This document shows positions 18,831 through 28,614 of a DNA stretch of 64,000 nucleotides, one piece after another. The position numbers and the translations under genes were made by a program. This DNA comes from Saprospirales bacterium. GTDB taxonomy: Bacteria > Bacteroidota > Bacteroidia > Chitinophagales > JADIYW01. The stretch covers positions 124,001 to 188,000 of the forward strand of contig JADJSS010000008.1 in assembly GCA_016711605.1 (NCBI GenBank), given 5' to 3'. The notes beneath the pieces were generated by a model. The model was given only the letters and a program-made list of their open reading frames with translations. It did not search any database and had not been told where the DNA came from. Within the stretch, counting starts at the first letter, position 1. Each line of letters opens with the position of its first letter.

Positions 18831-20834
18831 TTACTTGCATTCTATTTTGCGCACTTTAATTTCGTCGCCTTTGTGCAAAATTGGCGTTTTAGCAAAACCA
18901 TTCCATTGCATTAAATCTTGAACGGTTACGTCATCATATTTTTGTGCAATCGTCCATAAACTTTCACCACCTTTTATTTTGTAGGTTTCGAAACAATTTT
19001 TATTTTTTGCTAAAATTTTTATTGGATTTATTTTATCAATAATAGATGTAGAATCTTTTTGTGCTTCTTTAAAAGCTATAAAATCTGCTTCTTCTTGTGT
19101 TTCAATTTTTGCACTTATCAAATCTTTTAAACGATTACTGATATAATTAAATCGAACAAATTTTTTGTAATCATTATTATGTACATAAATAAGCAATTCG
19201 TCATCAACATCGATAAAGTTGCCGTTTAGTTCATTCCATCGTCTTATTTCTTTTACTTTTACATGAAACCAGTTCGCAATAAAACCCAGGTTATCGCCTT
19301 GTTTCACTGTATAAACAACTACTTTATAATTATCATCATCTTCTTTTATAAGTTCTGGTGTGTTAATTTTTTTACTTGTTGATGTATTTGTATTTAATGG
19401 TTTTATGGTTGGTTTTTCAGGTGCTTTTACAATTGTAGCTGTTGGTTTTTCTTCATTTTTAGCTGACTTTTTAACTTTAACTTCTGCGACAGGAATATCT
19501 TTGAATGCATCTTTCTTTTTGTCGTTTTTAAGTTCAGTTTTTACTGGAACTTGCTTAGTTTCTTTGGGTTTTGGTGTTTCTTTTACTGCAACTGGTTTCT
19601 CTGATTCTTTTGGTTTTGATGGTAAAATTTTATTTTTTAATTTAGTAAAAAAAGATTCATCATCTACAACATCTTTATTATCAGTTTTTGACTTAGAAGT
19701 TGATTTATTTTCTTTTCCTTTAATAATTGGTTCTGTAGAAAATTCGTCTTTGTTTTTCACTACCAATGCAACTGGTTCATCACAATTTTCAGTAACTGGC
19801 GATTCTTTTGGTGAACTTACTGGACGCACCACTTTGGGTACCACTAATTTTTGTGCAACTGTAACGTTTTCGGCTTTCACATACAACGAATCCTGATATT
19901 GATTAAACGCAGTAAATCTCGAAACTGGAATATTCAATGTAAAATCTGCAGGAATTAACGTAGTTAGTAAAGAAGGATTTTCATCGATAATTACTTGTCG
20001 TGGAATTCCAATAATATTTTCCAAATCGCCTACCGTAATTTTTTCGCGAACGGTAACTCGTTGCGTTGACTCTCTGTCAATAATTGCAGGTGAAATTCCG
20101 TACTTACTTGCATATTTCATAGAATAGACAATGGCAATAAACGATGGCACATACGCGCGTGTTTCAGCTGGCAAATATTGACGAATGTCCCAAAAATTAT
20201 GCGAACCACCAGCTTTACGAATTGCCTTATTTACGTTGCCAGCGCCACAATTGTAGGATGCAATGGCCAGTTGCCAGTTTCCGTATAAATCATACATTTC
20301 TTTTAAATAATGCGCTGCTGCTTCGCAACCTTTGTATGGATCGCGTCGTTCATCTACTCGCTTTGAAATACCTAACTCATAGCGCAAACCAGTGCTATAC
20401 ATAAATTGCCACAAACCACTGGCACCTTTAGGAGACACAGCAAACGGATTTAATGCAGATTCAACCACTGCTAAATATTTCATTTCTTCAGGCACACCAT
20501 TTTGTGAAAATATTTGCTCAAAAATTGGAAAGAATTTTTTAGATCGACCTAACATTTTTGCAATATGTTCTTTTCGTTTTGTGTTATACGAAATAAATTT
20601 TTGAACATGTTCATTATAATCTAACGGAATCGTTTGTTGAACTTTTTTTAAACGAACCGCAATTTGCGCACTCATCACAACAGGATCTGGATCGTCCTTA
20701 ATTAATTGCTCTTCCGTTGGAATTTCTAATTCACTTGATGCGTCTTTGTATTGCGAATTTTGTGCTTTTACACAAAAAGATGCAAAAGAAATCAAAAGAA
20801 GAATATATATTTTATGGTATTTTAGCCATCTCAT
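18831..20834 (-). CDS. LysM-containing membrane-bound lytic transglycosylase, MltD-like
   Basis: Cleaves peptidoglycan glycan strands in the periplasm. The 667-residue protein has a signal peptide (to about residue 24), an SLT catalytic domain at about residues 105-250 with the catalytic Glu in AVVESALNPFAVSPKGASG and the NCGAGNVNKAI motif, a long Lys/Pro/Thr-rich linker, and two LysM domains near residues 508-550 and 621-664 (YTVKQGDNLGFIANWF and YKIKGGESLWTIAQKY). This is the MltD layout. It is a single gene, convergent with nothing and oriented like ruvA-sprA. Confidence 0.92.
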   Translation of the reverse strand: MRWLKYHKIYILLLISFASFCVKAQNSQYKDASSELEIPTEEQLIKDDPDPVVMSAQIAVRLKKVQQTIPLDYNEHVQKFISYNTKRKEHIAKMLGRSKKFFPIFEQIFSQNGVPEEMKYLAVVESALNPFAVSPKGASGLWQFMYSTGLRYELGISKRVDERRDPYKGCEAAAHYLKEMYDLYGNWQLAIASYNCGAGNVNKAIRKAGGSHNFWDIRQYLPAETRAYVPSFIAIVYSMKYASKYGISPAIIDRESTQRVTVREKITVGDLENIIGIPRQVIIDENPSLLTTLIPADFTLNIPVSRFTAFNQYQDSLYVKAENVTVAQKLVVPKVVRPVSSPKESPVTENCDEPVALVVKNKDEFSTEPIIKGKENKSTSKSKTDNKDVVDDESFFTKLKNKILPSKPKESEKPVAVKETPKPKETKQVPVKTELKNDKKKDAFKDIPVAEVKVKKSAKNEEKPTATIVKAPEKPTIKPLNTNTSTSKKINTPELIKEDDDNYKVVVYTVKQGDNLGFIANWFHVKVKEIRRWNELNGNFIDVDDELLIYVHNNDYKKFVRFNYISNRLKDLISAKIETQEEADFIAFKEAQKDSTSIIDKINPIKILAKNKNCFETYKIKGGESLWTIAQKYDDVTVQDLMQWNGFAKTPILHKGDEIKVRKIECK

Positions 20835-20900
20835 TTTTGCAAGATATGAAAAAAATAAATGTTCACAAGGAATTAACTATTTTTTAGGGTTTTGGAAAGA

Positions 20901-21767
20901 CTATAATTCAACATTAAGTTCAAATAATACAGACTTTCCATCGTCATTGTCCGCTACTAAAATCAGATTAAAATTTTTATTTTCTGAGTGAACAATACAA
21001 ACTGATTCAATTTTTTGTTTAGAAAAAGAAATATCAATTATATCTAATTCAATATAATTATCAATAACTAATTCTGATTGATTAATTTGTTTTGATGCAT
21101 TTTCAACAATTGCCAAAACGCTTCCAATAATTTCACCATCATCATATGCATTGCTGGTATTCTCAGCAGATGCAGTTAAAAATAAAATATCGTTTTTTGC
21201 ATCGTAGCAAGCACCAGAAATTCCTAATTGAATACCTTGTAAAGCATCAATTTCTATTGGAATTACTTTAAATTTATCAGGAAATTTTTTCTTCAGAATA
21301 TTATAATCTGTAATGATTAAATGATTCGGTTGCTCTGTGGTTGCTCGATTAAAAAACAACAATTTATCACCACAACTGGTAAAACCTTCGATATTCATTT
21401 CTTTAAAAAAATTTCTTTCTCTAAATAAATTATTAAACGAAGCAGTATTTATTTTTTTTACAGAGTTATGGTTACACAAATCTATCCAAAAAGAAACATC
21501 GCGTTGTGGCGATTTTGAACCAGAACCAACAATATATAGCATTTCATCAATAATTGTGGCGCATTCAAGGTCTGGTTTTATTGGCTTTGGAATGCGTTCA
21601 CCATCAAAATCAAATAATTTTATACGATTCGTTTCATTCCAATTTTCATCCAAACACAGCACATAATTTACATCATCACCAATAACAAATAAGGTGTTTT
21701 TGTAAAATTCTAAAGCAGAACCAGATGGATAATTTATTATTTTTTTGCGTACTAAATTTAATTGCAT
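20901..21767 (-). CDS. DUF6929-like beta-propeller-type protein
   Basis: A 288-residue protein with no signal peptide and repeated beta-rich blades (LFVIGDDVNYVLCLDENW, LYIVGSGSKSPQRD, ISGACYDAKNDILFLTASAEN). It resembles the DUF6929 family of Bacteroidota; function unknown. It is divergent from the membrane protein at 21782, with only 14 nt between the two starts, so the promoters must overlap the coding regions. Confidence 0.6.
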   Translation of the reverse strand: MQLNLVRKKIINYPSGSALEFYKNTLFVIGDDVNYVLCLDENWNETNRIKLFDFDGERIPKPIKPDLECATIIDEMLYIVGSGSKSPQRDVSFWIDLCNHNSVKKINTASFNNLFRERNFFKEMNIEGFTSCGDKLLFFNRATTEQPNHLIITDYNILKKKFPDKFKVIPIEIDALQGIQLGISGACYDAKNDILFLTASAENTSNAYDDGEIIGSVLAIVENASKQINQSELVIDNYIELDIIDISFSKQKIESVCIVHSENKNFNLILVADNDDGKSVLFELNVEL

Positions 21768-21781
21768 AATTTCACCTTTAG

Positions 21782-23443
21782 ATGAATCGTTTTTTAGAAA
21801 AATTAGGCAAGGAAGATACTACATATTTACCAAAAATAGATGCTCATTTTTTTGTAGCAATTTTTGTTTTGCTTTTGGTTGCAATAAAACAATTATATGG
21901 TTTAAAACATCAACTTGATATTACTTTTTTTGATGAAACCGAATATTTGCATAAAGGCGTTGGCTTGGCTACAAAAATATATAACGATTGGGGCCCGAGT
22001 TACAATTTATGGTATTTTTTTATTTCAAAATTTACGAATAATAATATCAATACCTTTTACCTGAACGTATTTATTTTATTGACGATTACGCCAATTTTGT
22101 TGTATGTTTTTTTAGTGTTTCATCGTGTGCAAAATACTTGGGCATTGTTGTTGTCGCTTTCTTTTTTAATGCAAGAATTATTGCTGAATAATTTTACATA
22201 TGTCAGTCATTTTTGTTTATGTGTTATCTTGATTGGATTTATTTTTATTGCCATCACTAAAAAGAATGAACACAAACTAATTATTGCAATTGCTGCTGCT
22301 TATATTTGTATGTATGCGCGACAAGAATTTTTGCTGATTGTTGCTTCGTTAATTCTTTTGTATGTGCTTCAAATAATTTATCAAAAGAAAATACAATTGC
22401 ATGTAAGCTATTTATTGTTATCAGTTGTAATAGTTGGATTGTATGTAATTTTTGGACCACTTTCTATGCAAGCAGAAGGCATGGATAGAAGTTATTTTGC
22501 GTTTATGCAGCACTTTGTAAAAAACTACATGTTCTGGAATCGAAAATATTATTCGATCGATGAATTGCGTGCTTTAAATTTATTTGATGACAGCAAAACG
22601 ATGTTTCAATGTATGTTTGCGAATCCAGTTTTATTTGGCAAACATATATTAACCAATATTGCAAATTATTTCATAAACCTATTTTTTTATGTAGAAAGTT
22701 ATTTGTTACCTAAACCTATTTTTCATTATTTAGGAAAAGCGAAACATGTATTATTTATTGGTGTTTCAGGATATTTAGTGTATATTTTCTTTAAAGAAAA
22801 TTTTATCAAAAAAGCTGTACAATTTGTGCAAGCACACACTTTGTTATTTTTGATTTATGCTGTTTTTTTATCGCTGAGTTTTTTCTCTATTGTGTTTATT
22901 TATCCAAACAGACATTATATAATTATGCAGTTTTTTTGGTTGATTTTATTTTTAGGATTTTTATTGAAAGACAAAGTAAAATTACTAAACAAAAGCTTTG
23001 TTTTTTATGGAATAATTTTATTGATTTTGTTTTTTATTCCAACAGCAAAGCATGTTTCATTTTACACATTATCGAATAAAGATGCACAACACCAACCTAA
23101 TTTAAAAACCATACAATATCTAACTAAATATAATTCACACCAACCACAAATTTTATTTACAACAGAAAATGGTTTTGAAACCTATTTACCTAAGAATTAC
23201 AAAGCATTATTTATGAATGCAGATGATTTGAAACCATACTTAGTAAACAATGATTTTAAATTAAGCAAATTTGTAGAAGATAAAAAAATTGACATTTTTT
23301 ACATGAATGAAAAATTGACTTTTTATGTTGATTACGCAAAAGTAAAAGAAACCGAGCTGTTGCTTCAGCATCCAGATAGTTTAGGTTTTAGAAAACAATT
23401 GTTAGATACTTCGATGCAAGCGTATTTGCTGGTGAAAGAGTAG
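21782..23443 (+). CDS. Multipass membrane protein, GT39-like glycosyltransferase
   Basis: A 553-residue protein with about eleven hydrophobic segments and a C-terminal soluble domain. The first loop carries FFDETEYLHKGVG, with the acidic pair typical of the GT-C fold (ArnT/PMT-like), which transfers sugars from a polyprenyl carrier on the periplasmic side. Sequence identity to named families is not obvious, so substrate and product are unknown. Confidence 0.6.
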   Translation: MNRFLEKLGKEDTTYLPKIDAHFFVAIFVLLLVAIKQLYGLKHQLDITFFDETEYLHKGVGLATKIYNDWGPSYNLWYFFISKFTNNNINTFYLNVFILLTITPILLYVFLVFHRVQNTWALLLSLSFLMQELLLNNFTYVSHFCLCVILIGFIFIAITKKNEHKLIIAIAAAYICMYARQEFLLIVASLILLYVLQIIYQKKIQLHVSYLLLSVVIVGLYVIFGPLSMQAEGMDRSYFAFMQHFVKNYMFWNRKYYSIDELRALNLFDDSKTMFQCMFANPVLFGKHILTNIANYFINLFFYVESYLLPKPIFHYLGKAKHVLFIGVSGYLVYIFFKENFIKKAVQFVQAHTLLFLIYAVFLSLSFFSIVFIYPNRHYIIMQFFWLILFLGFLLKDKVKLLNKSFVFYGIILLILFFIPTAKHVSFYTLSNKDAQHQPNLKTIQYLTKYNSHQPQILFTTENGFETYLPKNYKALFMNADDLKPYLVNNDFKLSKFVEDKKIDIFYMNEKLTFYVDYAKVKETELLLQHPDSLGFRKQLLDTSMQAYLLVKE

Positions 23444-23496
23444 CTTCTCATTTTGTTAGTCAAAATTAGTTCTGAAGTTGACACCAATTTTCTCTC

Positions 23497-23520
23497 TTAC
23501 TTTTTGATGCCAAAAAGTAA
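23497..23520. repeat. Perfect inverted repeat downstream of GT39-like gene
   Basis: TTACTTTTTG and CAAAAAGTAA form a 10-bp perfect stem around ATGC, about 54 nt past the stop codon at 23443. It could act as a transcript 3'-end hairpin. Hairpins of this sequence type are frequent between genes in Bacteroidota. Confidence 0.6.
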
Positions 23521-23613
23521 GCAAAAAGCATTTTATCTAATTTTGTTATTTTATTATTTTGTCTAGATAGAATATCTTATTTCATTTTCAAAAAAAATAC
23601 TATATCAATGATA

Positions 23614-23746
23614 TTTGCGAAATGCAAGGCAATTTTTAATCTTATTTTTCCTGCGGAAAAGATTAAAACCGAAGTTAAAATCAAAAAGCCAACTCTAATT
23701 GCCATTCAATTTTTGATTTTACTTCTATTGCTGTGCCTTTCGCAAA
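23614..23746. repeat. Nested multi-hairpin intergenic element
   Basis: A 133-bp element in the 413-bp gap 23444-23856. Outer arms TTTGCGAAA (23614-23622) and TTTCGCAAA (23738-23746) enclose two hairpins: TTTTAATCTT/AAGATTAAAA (23634-23668, with an inner TTTTCC/GGAAAA) and TTAAAATCAAAAA/TTTTTGATTTTA (23675-23721). It has no protein-coding frame. The shape suits a MITE-like repeat or a structured RNA. The rest of the gap shows nothing else. Confidence 0.6.
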
Positions 23747-23856
23747 CCTAACTCTTCTGCGGCATCTGCTTTGATTATAGTTTGTAAGATATTAATGAAC
23801 GTTAATAATTTTGAATTCAATTACATTCTATTTAATATTGTTTGAAATTAAAATGA

Positions 23857-24404
23857 ATGAAGAAAACAGTTTTGTTATCAGTTTTATTAGCTTTATTTTA
23901 TATAACTTTTTCTGCAACCACCAAAATATATGTATTGAATAATATTTCTTTCTTAAAAGTAGACTATAAAACTAATCCATATACTAAGTGTTGGGAAAAT
24001 ACAGAAGAAGAATATTGCAAATTGACATTAAATGATAATTCTTCATTTAATTTTTTATAGAAAAGCGGAAAGGCTGTATAGGTTATGTTAAATGTGATAC
24101 ATTTATTTATACAGGAAAATGGCATAAGCAACATGACACATTATTCTTAATGAAAAATCATTCAAAAAATAGCATCACTCAACATTCAAGATATTTTCGA
24201 AATCCTATCTATTATGAGTTAGATTATGAACCACCTTATGAAACTAGTTACGAACCTTGGCAATCCATAAATCTATTGTTTATTGATAGCTTATCTTATA
24301 TTCAAAAAATAAAATTTCCATTAGTTTTAAAAAACAACATTAAAAACATAAACGACTATTTGCATTTTTCCTTTAACTCTAATACTATCACGGAAGAAAG
24401 ATGA
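23857..24404 (+). CDS. Hypothetical secreted protein (single-base frameshift)
   Basis: Two open pieces belong to one gene of about 182 residues. The first begins with a signal peptide, MKKTVLLSVLLALFYITFSA, and stops at 24060. Adding one T to the T6 run 24051-24056 restores SSFNFFIEKRKGCIGYVKCD and carries the frame through to 24404. The protein has paired cysteines (near TKCWENTEEEYCKL and KGCIGYVKC) and a Tyr/Pro-rich middle. The family is not recognised. Confidence 0.5.
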
Positions 24405-24430
24405 TTTTTCACTTTATGAAAAAAGTTTGC

Positions 24431-26083
24431 TTACGATTCCAAATATTTCCCAACAATAGGTAATCGCCGTCCGCTTCCAAATGCTTTAGGTGAAACTCGC
24501 AGAATTGGTGGTGTTTGATGACGTTTAAATTCATTTCGGTTCACCATTCTTAAAACTCTTGTAATTAAAGCTTCATCAAAACCTTGTGCTTCAATCTCAT
24601 CAGGACCTTGCCTGTTTTCAATATACTCAAATAAAATTTTATCTAAAATAGAATAATCAGGCAATGAATCTGAATCTTTTTGTCCAGGTCGCAATTCGGC
24701 ACTTGGTGCTTTCGTCAATATATGATTTGGAATAATTTCTTCGTCTTTATTGATGTACTTACACACTTCATAAATCTGCGTTTTATACACATCAGCCAAC
24801 ACAGCCAAACCACCGCACATATCGCCATACAGCGTGCCATAGCCAACTGCAGCTTCACTTTTGTTGGTCGTGTTCAATAAAATATAACCGAATTTATTAC
24901 TCAACGCCATCAAATAATTTCCCCGAATTCTTGCCTGCAAATTTTCTTCTGTAACATCAAAAGGTTTGTTTTCAAAATGTGGTTGTAAGATTTTATCATA
25001 CACATCAAATACTTCTTTTATCGGAATGATTTTGTGTGGCGAGCCTAAGTTTTCCAATAGTTTCAGCGAATCATCAACAGAATGTGATGTCGAAAATTGC
25101 GAAGGCATCAATACACTCAACACGTTTTCTTTTCCAAGTGCGCGCACTGCTAACACCAACACCAACGCAGAATCTACACCACCACTTAAACCCAAAATTG
25201 CTTTCTTAAAACCAAGCTTTTTAAAATAATCTCGAATACCACAAACCAGTGCATCGTGAATTAATTGAATAGAAGAACAGTTTTGAATTTTGAATTCTGA
25301 ATTCTGAGTTATTGTGTTGTCATTATTTATTTCATAAAATTTTATAGCTTCTACAAAATAATCAAACTCATCAATTACATTACCTTTTGCATCCACCACT
25401 AAACTTCCACCATCAAAAATTAATTCGGTTTGTGCACCAACGCAATTACAATAAAACACAGGCAAATTAAACGCAGTCGCATTTTTACGAACAACATCAA
25501 TTCTTTTTTTTGCCTGATTATAATTAAAAGGCGACGCAGATAAATTGAATAAAATATCAGGTTGCAATTTTGCCAGTTCTGCAATCGGATTTATTTTATA
25601 TAACGGATTTTCTTCACCAGTGTCCCAAATATCTTCACAAATAGAAATCGCTAATTTTTTGCCTTTAAATTCGAAAATATCAAAAGAATGATTCGGTTCA
25701 AAATATCGATATTCATCAAACACATCATACGTTGGCAATAAGGTTTTATGTGCTAAAAATTGCACTTTACCATCAGCAATAAAATACGCAGAATTGAATA
25801 AATCTTTTCCGTTTTTTGATGGATTTTTAGAAGGCGCACCAACTACTACAGCGATTTTATTACCACAAAATTCTGCTAATTTTTGAATTATAGTTGAGCA
25901 TTCATTTATAAAATGATGAAATTCTAAAAAGTCGCGTGGTGGATAGCCACAAACCGATAATTCACTAAATAAAATCAAATCTGCATTCTCTGCAATTCCT
26001 TTTTCAATAGCAGTTTTCATTTTTTCAAAATTGCCGTTGAAATCACCAATCATATAATTCAGTTGTGCTAATCCTATTTTCAT
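24431..26083 (-). CDS. nadE: Glutamine-dependent NAD+ synthetase
   Basis: Makes NAD+ from nicotinate adenine dinucleotide, using ammonia released from glutamine. The N-terminal nitrilase-type glutaminase has Glu41 (FSELSVCGYPP), a Lys in AHKTLLPTYDVFDEYRYF and the nucleophilic Cys in ISICEDIWDTG. The C-terminal synthetase (from about residue 290) has the ATP-binding LGLSGGVDSALVL and the KSEAAVGYGTLYGD segment. All catalytic residues are present, and 550 residues is normal. It is divergent from gldB, a neighbourhood also seen in other gliding Bacteroidota. Confidence 0.95.
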   Translation of the reverse strand: MKIGLAQLNYMIGDFNGNFEKMKTAIEKGIAENADLILFSELSVCGYPPRDFLEFHHFINECSTIIQKLAEFCGNKIAVVVGAPSKNPSKNGKDLFNSAYFIADGKVQFLAHKTLLPTYDVFDEYRYFEPNHSFDIFEFKGKKLAISICEDIWDTGEENPLYKINPIAELAKLQPDILFNLSASPFNYNQAKKRIDVVRKNATAFNLPVFYCNCVGAQTELIFDGGSLVVDAKGNVIDEFDYFVEAIKFYEINNDNTITQNSEFKIQNCSSIQLIHDALVCGIRDYFKKLGFKKAILGLSGGVDSALVLVLAVRALGKENVLSVLMPSQFSTSHSVDDSLKLLENLGSPHKIIPIKEVFDVYDKILQPHFENKPFDVTEENLQARIRGNYLMALSNKFGYILLNTTNKSEAAVGYGTLYGDMCGGLAVLADVYKTQIYEVCKYINKDEEIIPNHILTKAPSAELRPGQKDSDSLPDYSILDKILFEYIENRQGPDEIEAQGFDEALITRVLRMVNRNEFKRHQTPPILRVSPKAFGSGRRLPIVGKYLES

Positions 26084-26086
26084 CTA

Positions 26087-26145
26087 TATTTTTTTGGGTT
26101 TTAATTTGGTGGGGGGGGGTTTGGTTTTTTCCCAACCTTAGATGA
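26087..26145. other. Homopolymer-rich spacer, possible consensus error
   Basis: Between nadE and gldB the sequence has T7, a G9 run, T6 and CCC within 40 bp. Such G runs are out of character for this AT-rich DNA, and the stretch may be poorly resolved. Confidence 0.4.
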
Positions 26146-26204
26146 AAATAAGATATAATGTAAGAATAAACGTTAACAAAATATCGACATGGCGATTTTT
26201 ATCT

Positions 26205-26213
26205 TATTTTTGC
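26205..26213 (+). promoter_or_regulatory. -7 promoter element upstream of gldB
   Basis: TATTTTTGC matches TAnnTTTG and lies 19 nt before the ATG at 26232. No TTG is seen at -33. Its position shows that the longer open frame beginning at 26142 is not the real start. Confidence 0.55.
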
Positions 26214-26231
26214 AAACAAAATTCAGTTCAA

Positions 26232-27272
26232 ATGAATCCATTTCAAAAAATAATTGGCATTGCATTTTTGATGCTTGCTACCTATTCTTGTACTTGCAAT
26301 CGTTCGCAAAATCAAGCAAAAAAAGAAAAAGAAATTAATGCATCAACAGTTGATGTAAATATAGTTCGTTTTGAGAAAGAATTACATGCTTGTAAACCTG
26401 AAACGATTGAAATCGATTTAGAAAAATTAAATCAAAAACATAAATTATTTTATCCAATTTACTACAATCAAGTATTAAATATTCCTGCGGTTGGAGACAA
26501 AACTGCACAATTAAAAGTAATGCAGGATTTATTGACCAATAAATATAGTGTTGCCTTATATGACACTGTTCAGTATAAATTTCCTGATTTAAAATTTTTA
26601 GAAGATGATTTGCAAACTTGCTTTGCTAATTACAAATCCTATTTTCCTAAAAAACCAATTCCAAAAATTTATACGTGTATTTCTGAGTTTTCGTATTCTG
26701 TTTTTACCATCGCTGATAGTTTAATTGGAATTTCGTTGGATAAATATTTAGGATCAAAATACATTTACTATGCTTCCGTTTTCCAAGAATCATCGTACAT
26801 GATTCCAACTTTTGATAAAAAATTTATGGCAATTGATGTTGCAAATGCATTAGCATCTAATGTTATTGATGCACCAAACGACAAATCTACATTGTTGGAT
26901 AAAATGCTAACCGAAGGAAAAATCTTGTATTTTATGCAAAGTGTTTTACCTAAAAAAAAGGATGCTGATATCATTAAATACACAGAGCAACAATACAAAT
27001 GGTGTATTGAAAGTGAAGCACAAATCTGGACGTATTTTTTAAATCAGAATATTTTGTATGACACCAGATTTGAACAATTTAAATACGTGAAAGATGGACC
27101 GTATACTTATGGAATGCCAAAAGAAAGTCCAGGTAAAGTTGGTGCGTGGCTTGGCTGGCAAATTATCAGAAAGTACATGCAAGAAAATCCGAATACCACA
27201 TTGAAGCAATTGATAGATGAGAAAGACGGACAAAAAATTTTAACAGCATCGAAATACAAACCAAAGACTTAA
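26232..27272 (+). CDS. gldB: Gliding motility lipoprotein GldB
   Basis: GldB is a lipoprotein required for gliding in Flavobacterium. The start at 26232 gives MNPFQKIIGIAFLMLATYSC, a lipoprotein signal with Cys20 as the acylated residue. The remainder shows the GldB pattern, including LQTCFANYKSYFPKKPIPKI, SLIGISLDKYLG and the C-terminal PGKVGAWLGWQIIRKYM. Length is 346 residues. It follows nadE divergently. The next gene is not gldC, which accompanies gldB in flavobacteria. Confidence 0.85.
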   Translation: MNPFQKIIGIAFLMLATYSCTCNRSQNQAKKEKEINASTVDVNIVRFEKELHACKPETIEIDLEKLNQKHKLFYPIYYNQVLNIPAVGDKTAQLKVMQDLLTNKYSVALYDTVQYKFPDLKFLEDDLQTCFANYKSYFPKKPIPKIYTCISEFSYSVFTIADSLIGISLDKYLGSKYIYYASVFQESSYMIPTFDKKFMAIDVANALASNVIDAPNDKSTLLDKMLTEGKILYFMQSVLPKKKDADIIKYTEQQYKWCIESEAQIWTYFLNQNILYDTRFEQFKYVKDGPYTYGMPKESPGKVGAWLGWQIIRKYMQENPNTTLKQLIDEKDGQKILTASKYKPKT

Positions 27273-27359
27273 ACTACAAGTTGATATTTATTCTTTTTAT
27301 TACTGATAATTGTCATTAAATATTTCTAAACGCTGTTTTAATTTTGTAAAAAAAATAAA

Positions 27360-27764
27360 ATGGATATTAATATAAACGGACACACAAAACTATCAGACAT
27401 TCAACATGAATTTATGAATCGTTTTCCATTTCTAAAATTGGAATTCTATAAGCACACACATCACGAAGGTGAAATTTCCAGCAATGCTGATAAAATAAAT
27501 TTATCACACACAATTAACGATATTAACACATCTGCAACAGAATTTGAATGGCATATAAGTGGACAAATGACCGTGAAAGAAATGGAAGCTGATTTTCAAG
27601 ATAAATTAAAAATTGGTGTTCACGTTTTTCGTAAGTCTGGAATTAATTGGTTGCAAACAGGTGCGACAGACAATTGGACTTTAGCAGAACAAAATACACA
27701 TGCAAAAGAAATGCTGGAAGAATTACCTAAAGAAGAACCTGAAGATTACCACGAACACGAATAG
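27360..27764 (+). CDS. Conserved hypothetical protein downstream of gldB
   Basis: A 134-residue soluble protein with no signal peptide. It has alternating beta strands and helices, with KIGVHVFRKSGINWLQTG and a very acidic, His-rich tail (EEPEDYHEHE). It does not resemble GldC. A -7-like TAATTTTG precedes it by about 11 nt, so it may have its own promoter. Function unknown. Confidence 0.55.
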   Translation: MDININGHTKLSDIQHEFMNRFPFLKLEFYKHTHHEGEISSNADKINLSHTINDINTSATEFEWHISGQMTVKEMEADFQDKLKIGVHVFRKSGINWLQTGATDNWTLAEQNTHAKEMLEELPKEEPEDYHEHE

Positions 27765-27774
27765 GACTTCTTCA

Positions 27775-28536
27775 TTACATATTGATTTGCAAACCGTCAA
27801 AAGCCAGAAAAATATTATTAGGTAATTCTTTTTCTACTTCATCATGCAAACCTAAATGATGCGAAATGTGCGTAAAATAAGCTCGTTCAGGTTTTATTTT
27901 AGCAACGATTTCCAATGCTTGTTGTAAATTAAAATGCGAATAATGTGTTTCTTTTCGCAATGCATTTAACACCAGAATTTTTGATCCTTTAATTTTTTCC
28001 AATTCTTCATCAGCAATAAAATTTGCATCCGTGATGTATGTAAAATCATTTATTCGAAAACCTAAAACTGGCAACGTTTTATGTATCACACGAATTGGAA
28101 CAAACGAAATATCATGAATTGAAAATGGATTTTCATCGATAGTATTTAATTGAATTTGCGGCGCGCCTGGATATTGCTGCTCTTCAAACGCATAACCAAA
28201 TTCTCGTTTCAAGATTTGCTGCACCATCTCTTCTGCATATACATCAATTTTCTTATTCAATAAATAATTAAAAGGTCGAATATCATCTAAACCAGCAACA
28301 TGATCTTTGTGTCCATGTGTAAACAAAACTGCATCTAAATCTTGTACCTTTTCGCGCAACATTTGCGAACGAAAATCTGGTCCAGAATCAACAACCACAG
28401 TAGTTTTGGCAGATTGTATCATCAACGAAGTACGAGTGCGTTTATCTTTAAAATTTGTGGATTGACAAACTTCGCATTTGCAAGTTATTACCGGAACTCC
28501 TTGCGATGTGCCTGTACCGAGAAAAGTGAATTGCAT
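27775..28536 (-). CDS. MBL-fold metallohydrolase, PhnP-like
   Basis: A 253-residue cytoplasmic enzyme of the metallo-beta-lactamase fold. The zinc-binding motif is THGHKDHVAGLDDIRPF; a second His occurs in FTHISHHLGLHDE near the C-terminus, and a CKCEVCQS cysteine cluster (residues 19-26) marks PhnP-type phosphodiesterases, which bind a structural zinc. It probably hydrolyses a cyclic phosphodiester or a similar phosphate ester; the natural substrate is uncertain. Convergent with the gene at 27360, with a 10-nt gap. Confidence 0.85.
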   Translation of the reverse strand: MQFTFLGTGTSQGVPVITCKCEVCQSTNFKDKRTRTSLMIQSAKTTVVVDSGPDFRSQMLREKVQDLDAVLFTHGHKDHVAGLDDIRPFNYLLNKKIDVYAEEMVQQILKREFGYAFEEQQYPGAPQIQLNTIDENPFSIHDISFVPIRVIHKTLPVLGFRINDFTYITDANFIADEELEKIKGSKILVLNALRKETHYSHFNLQQALEIVAKIKPERAYFTHISHHLGLHDEVEKELPNNIFLAFDGLQINM

Positions 28537-28614
28537 GATAGTGAAAGGTTATAAGTCGTGAGTCGTATGTTATATGTTTGAGCCGTTTTACATTTATCTT
28601 ATAACCAATAACTT

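Noticed and set aside
26142..26231. Longer N-terminus for GldB
   Set aside because: The promoter -7 element lies inside it and the lipoprotein signal starts at 26232.
27360..27764. GldC
   Set aside because: It follows gldB as gldC does in Flavobacterium, but length and sequence do not match GldC.
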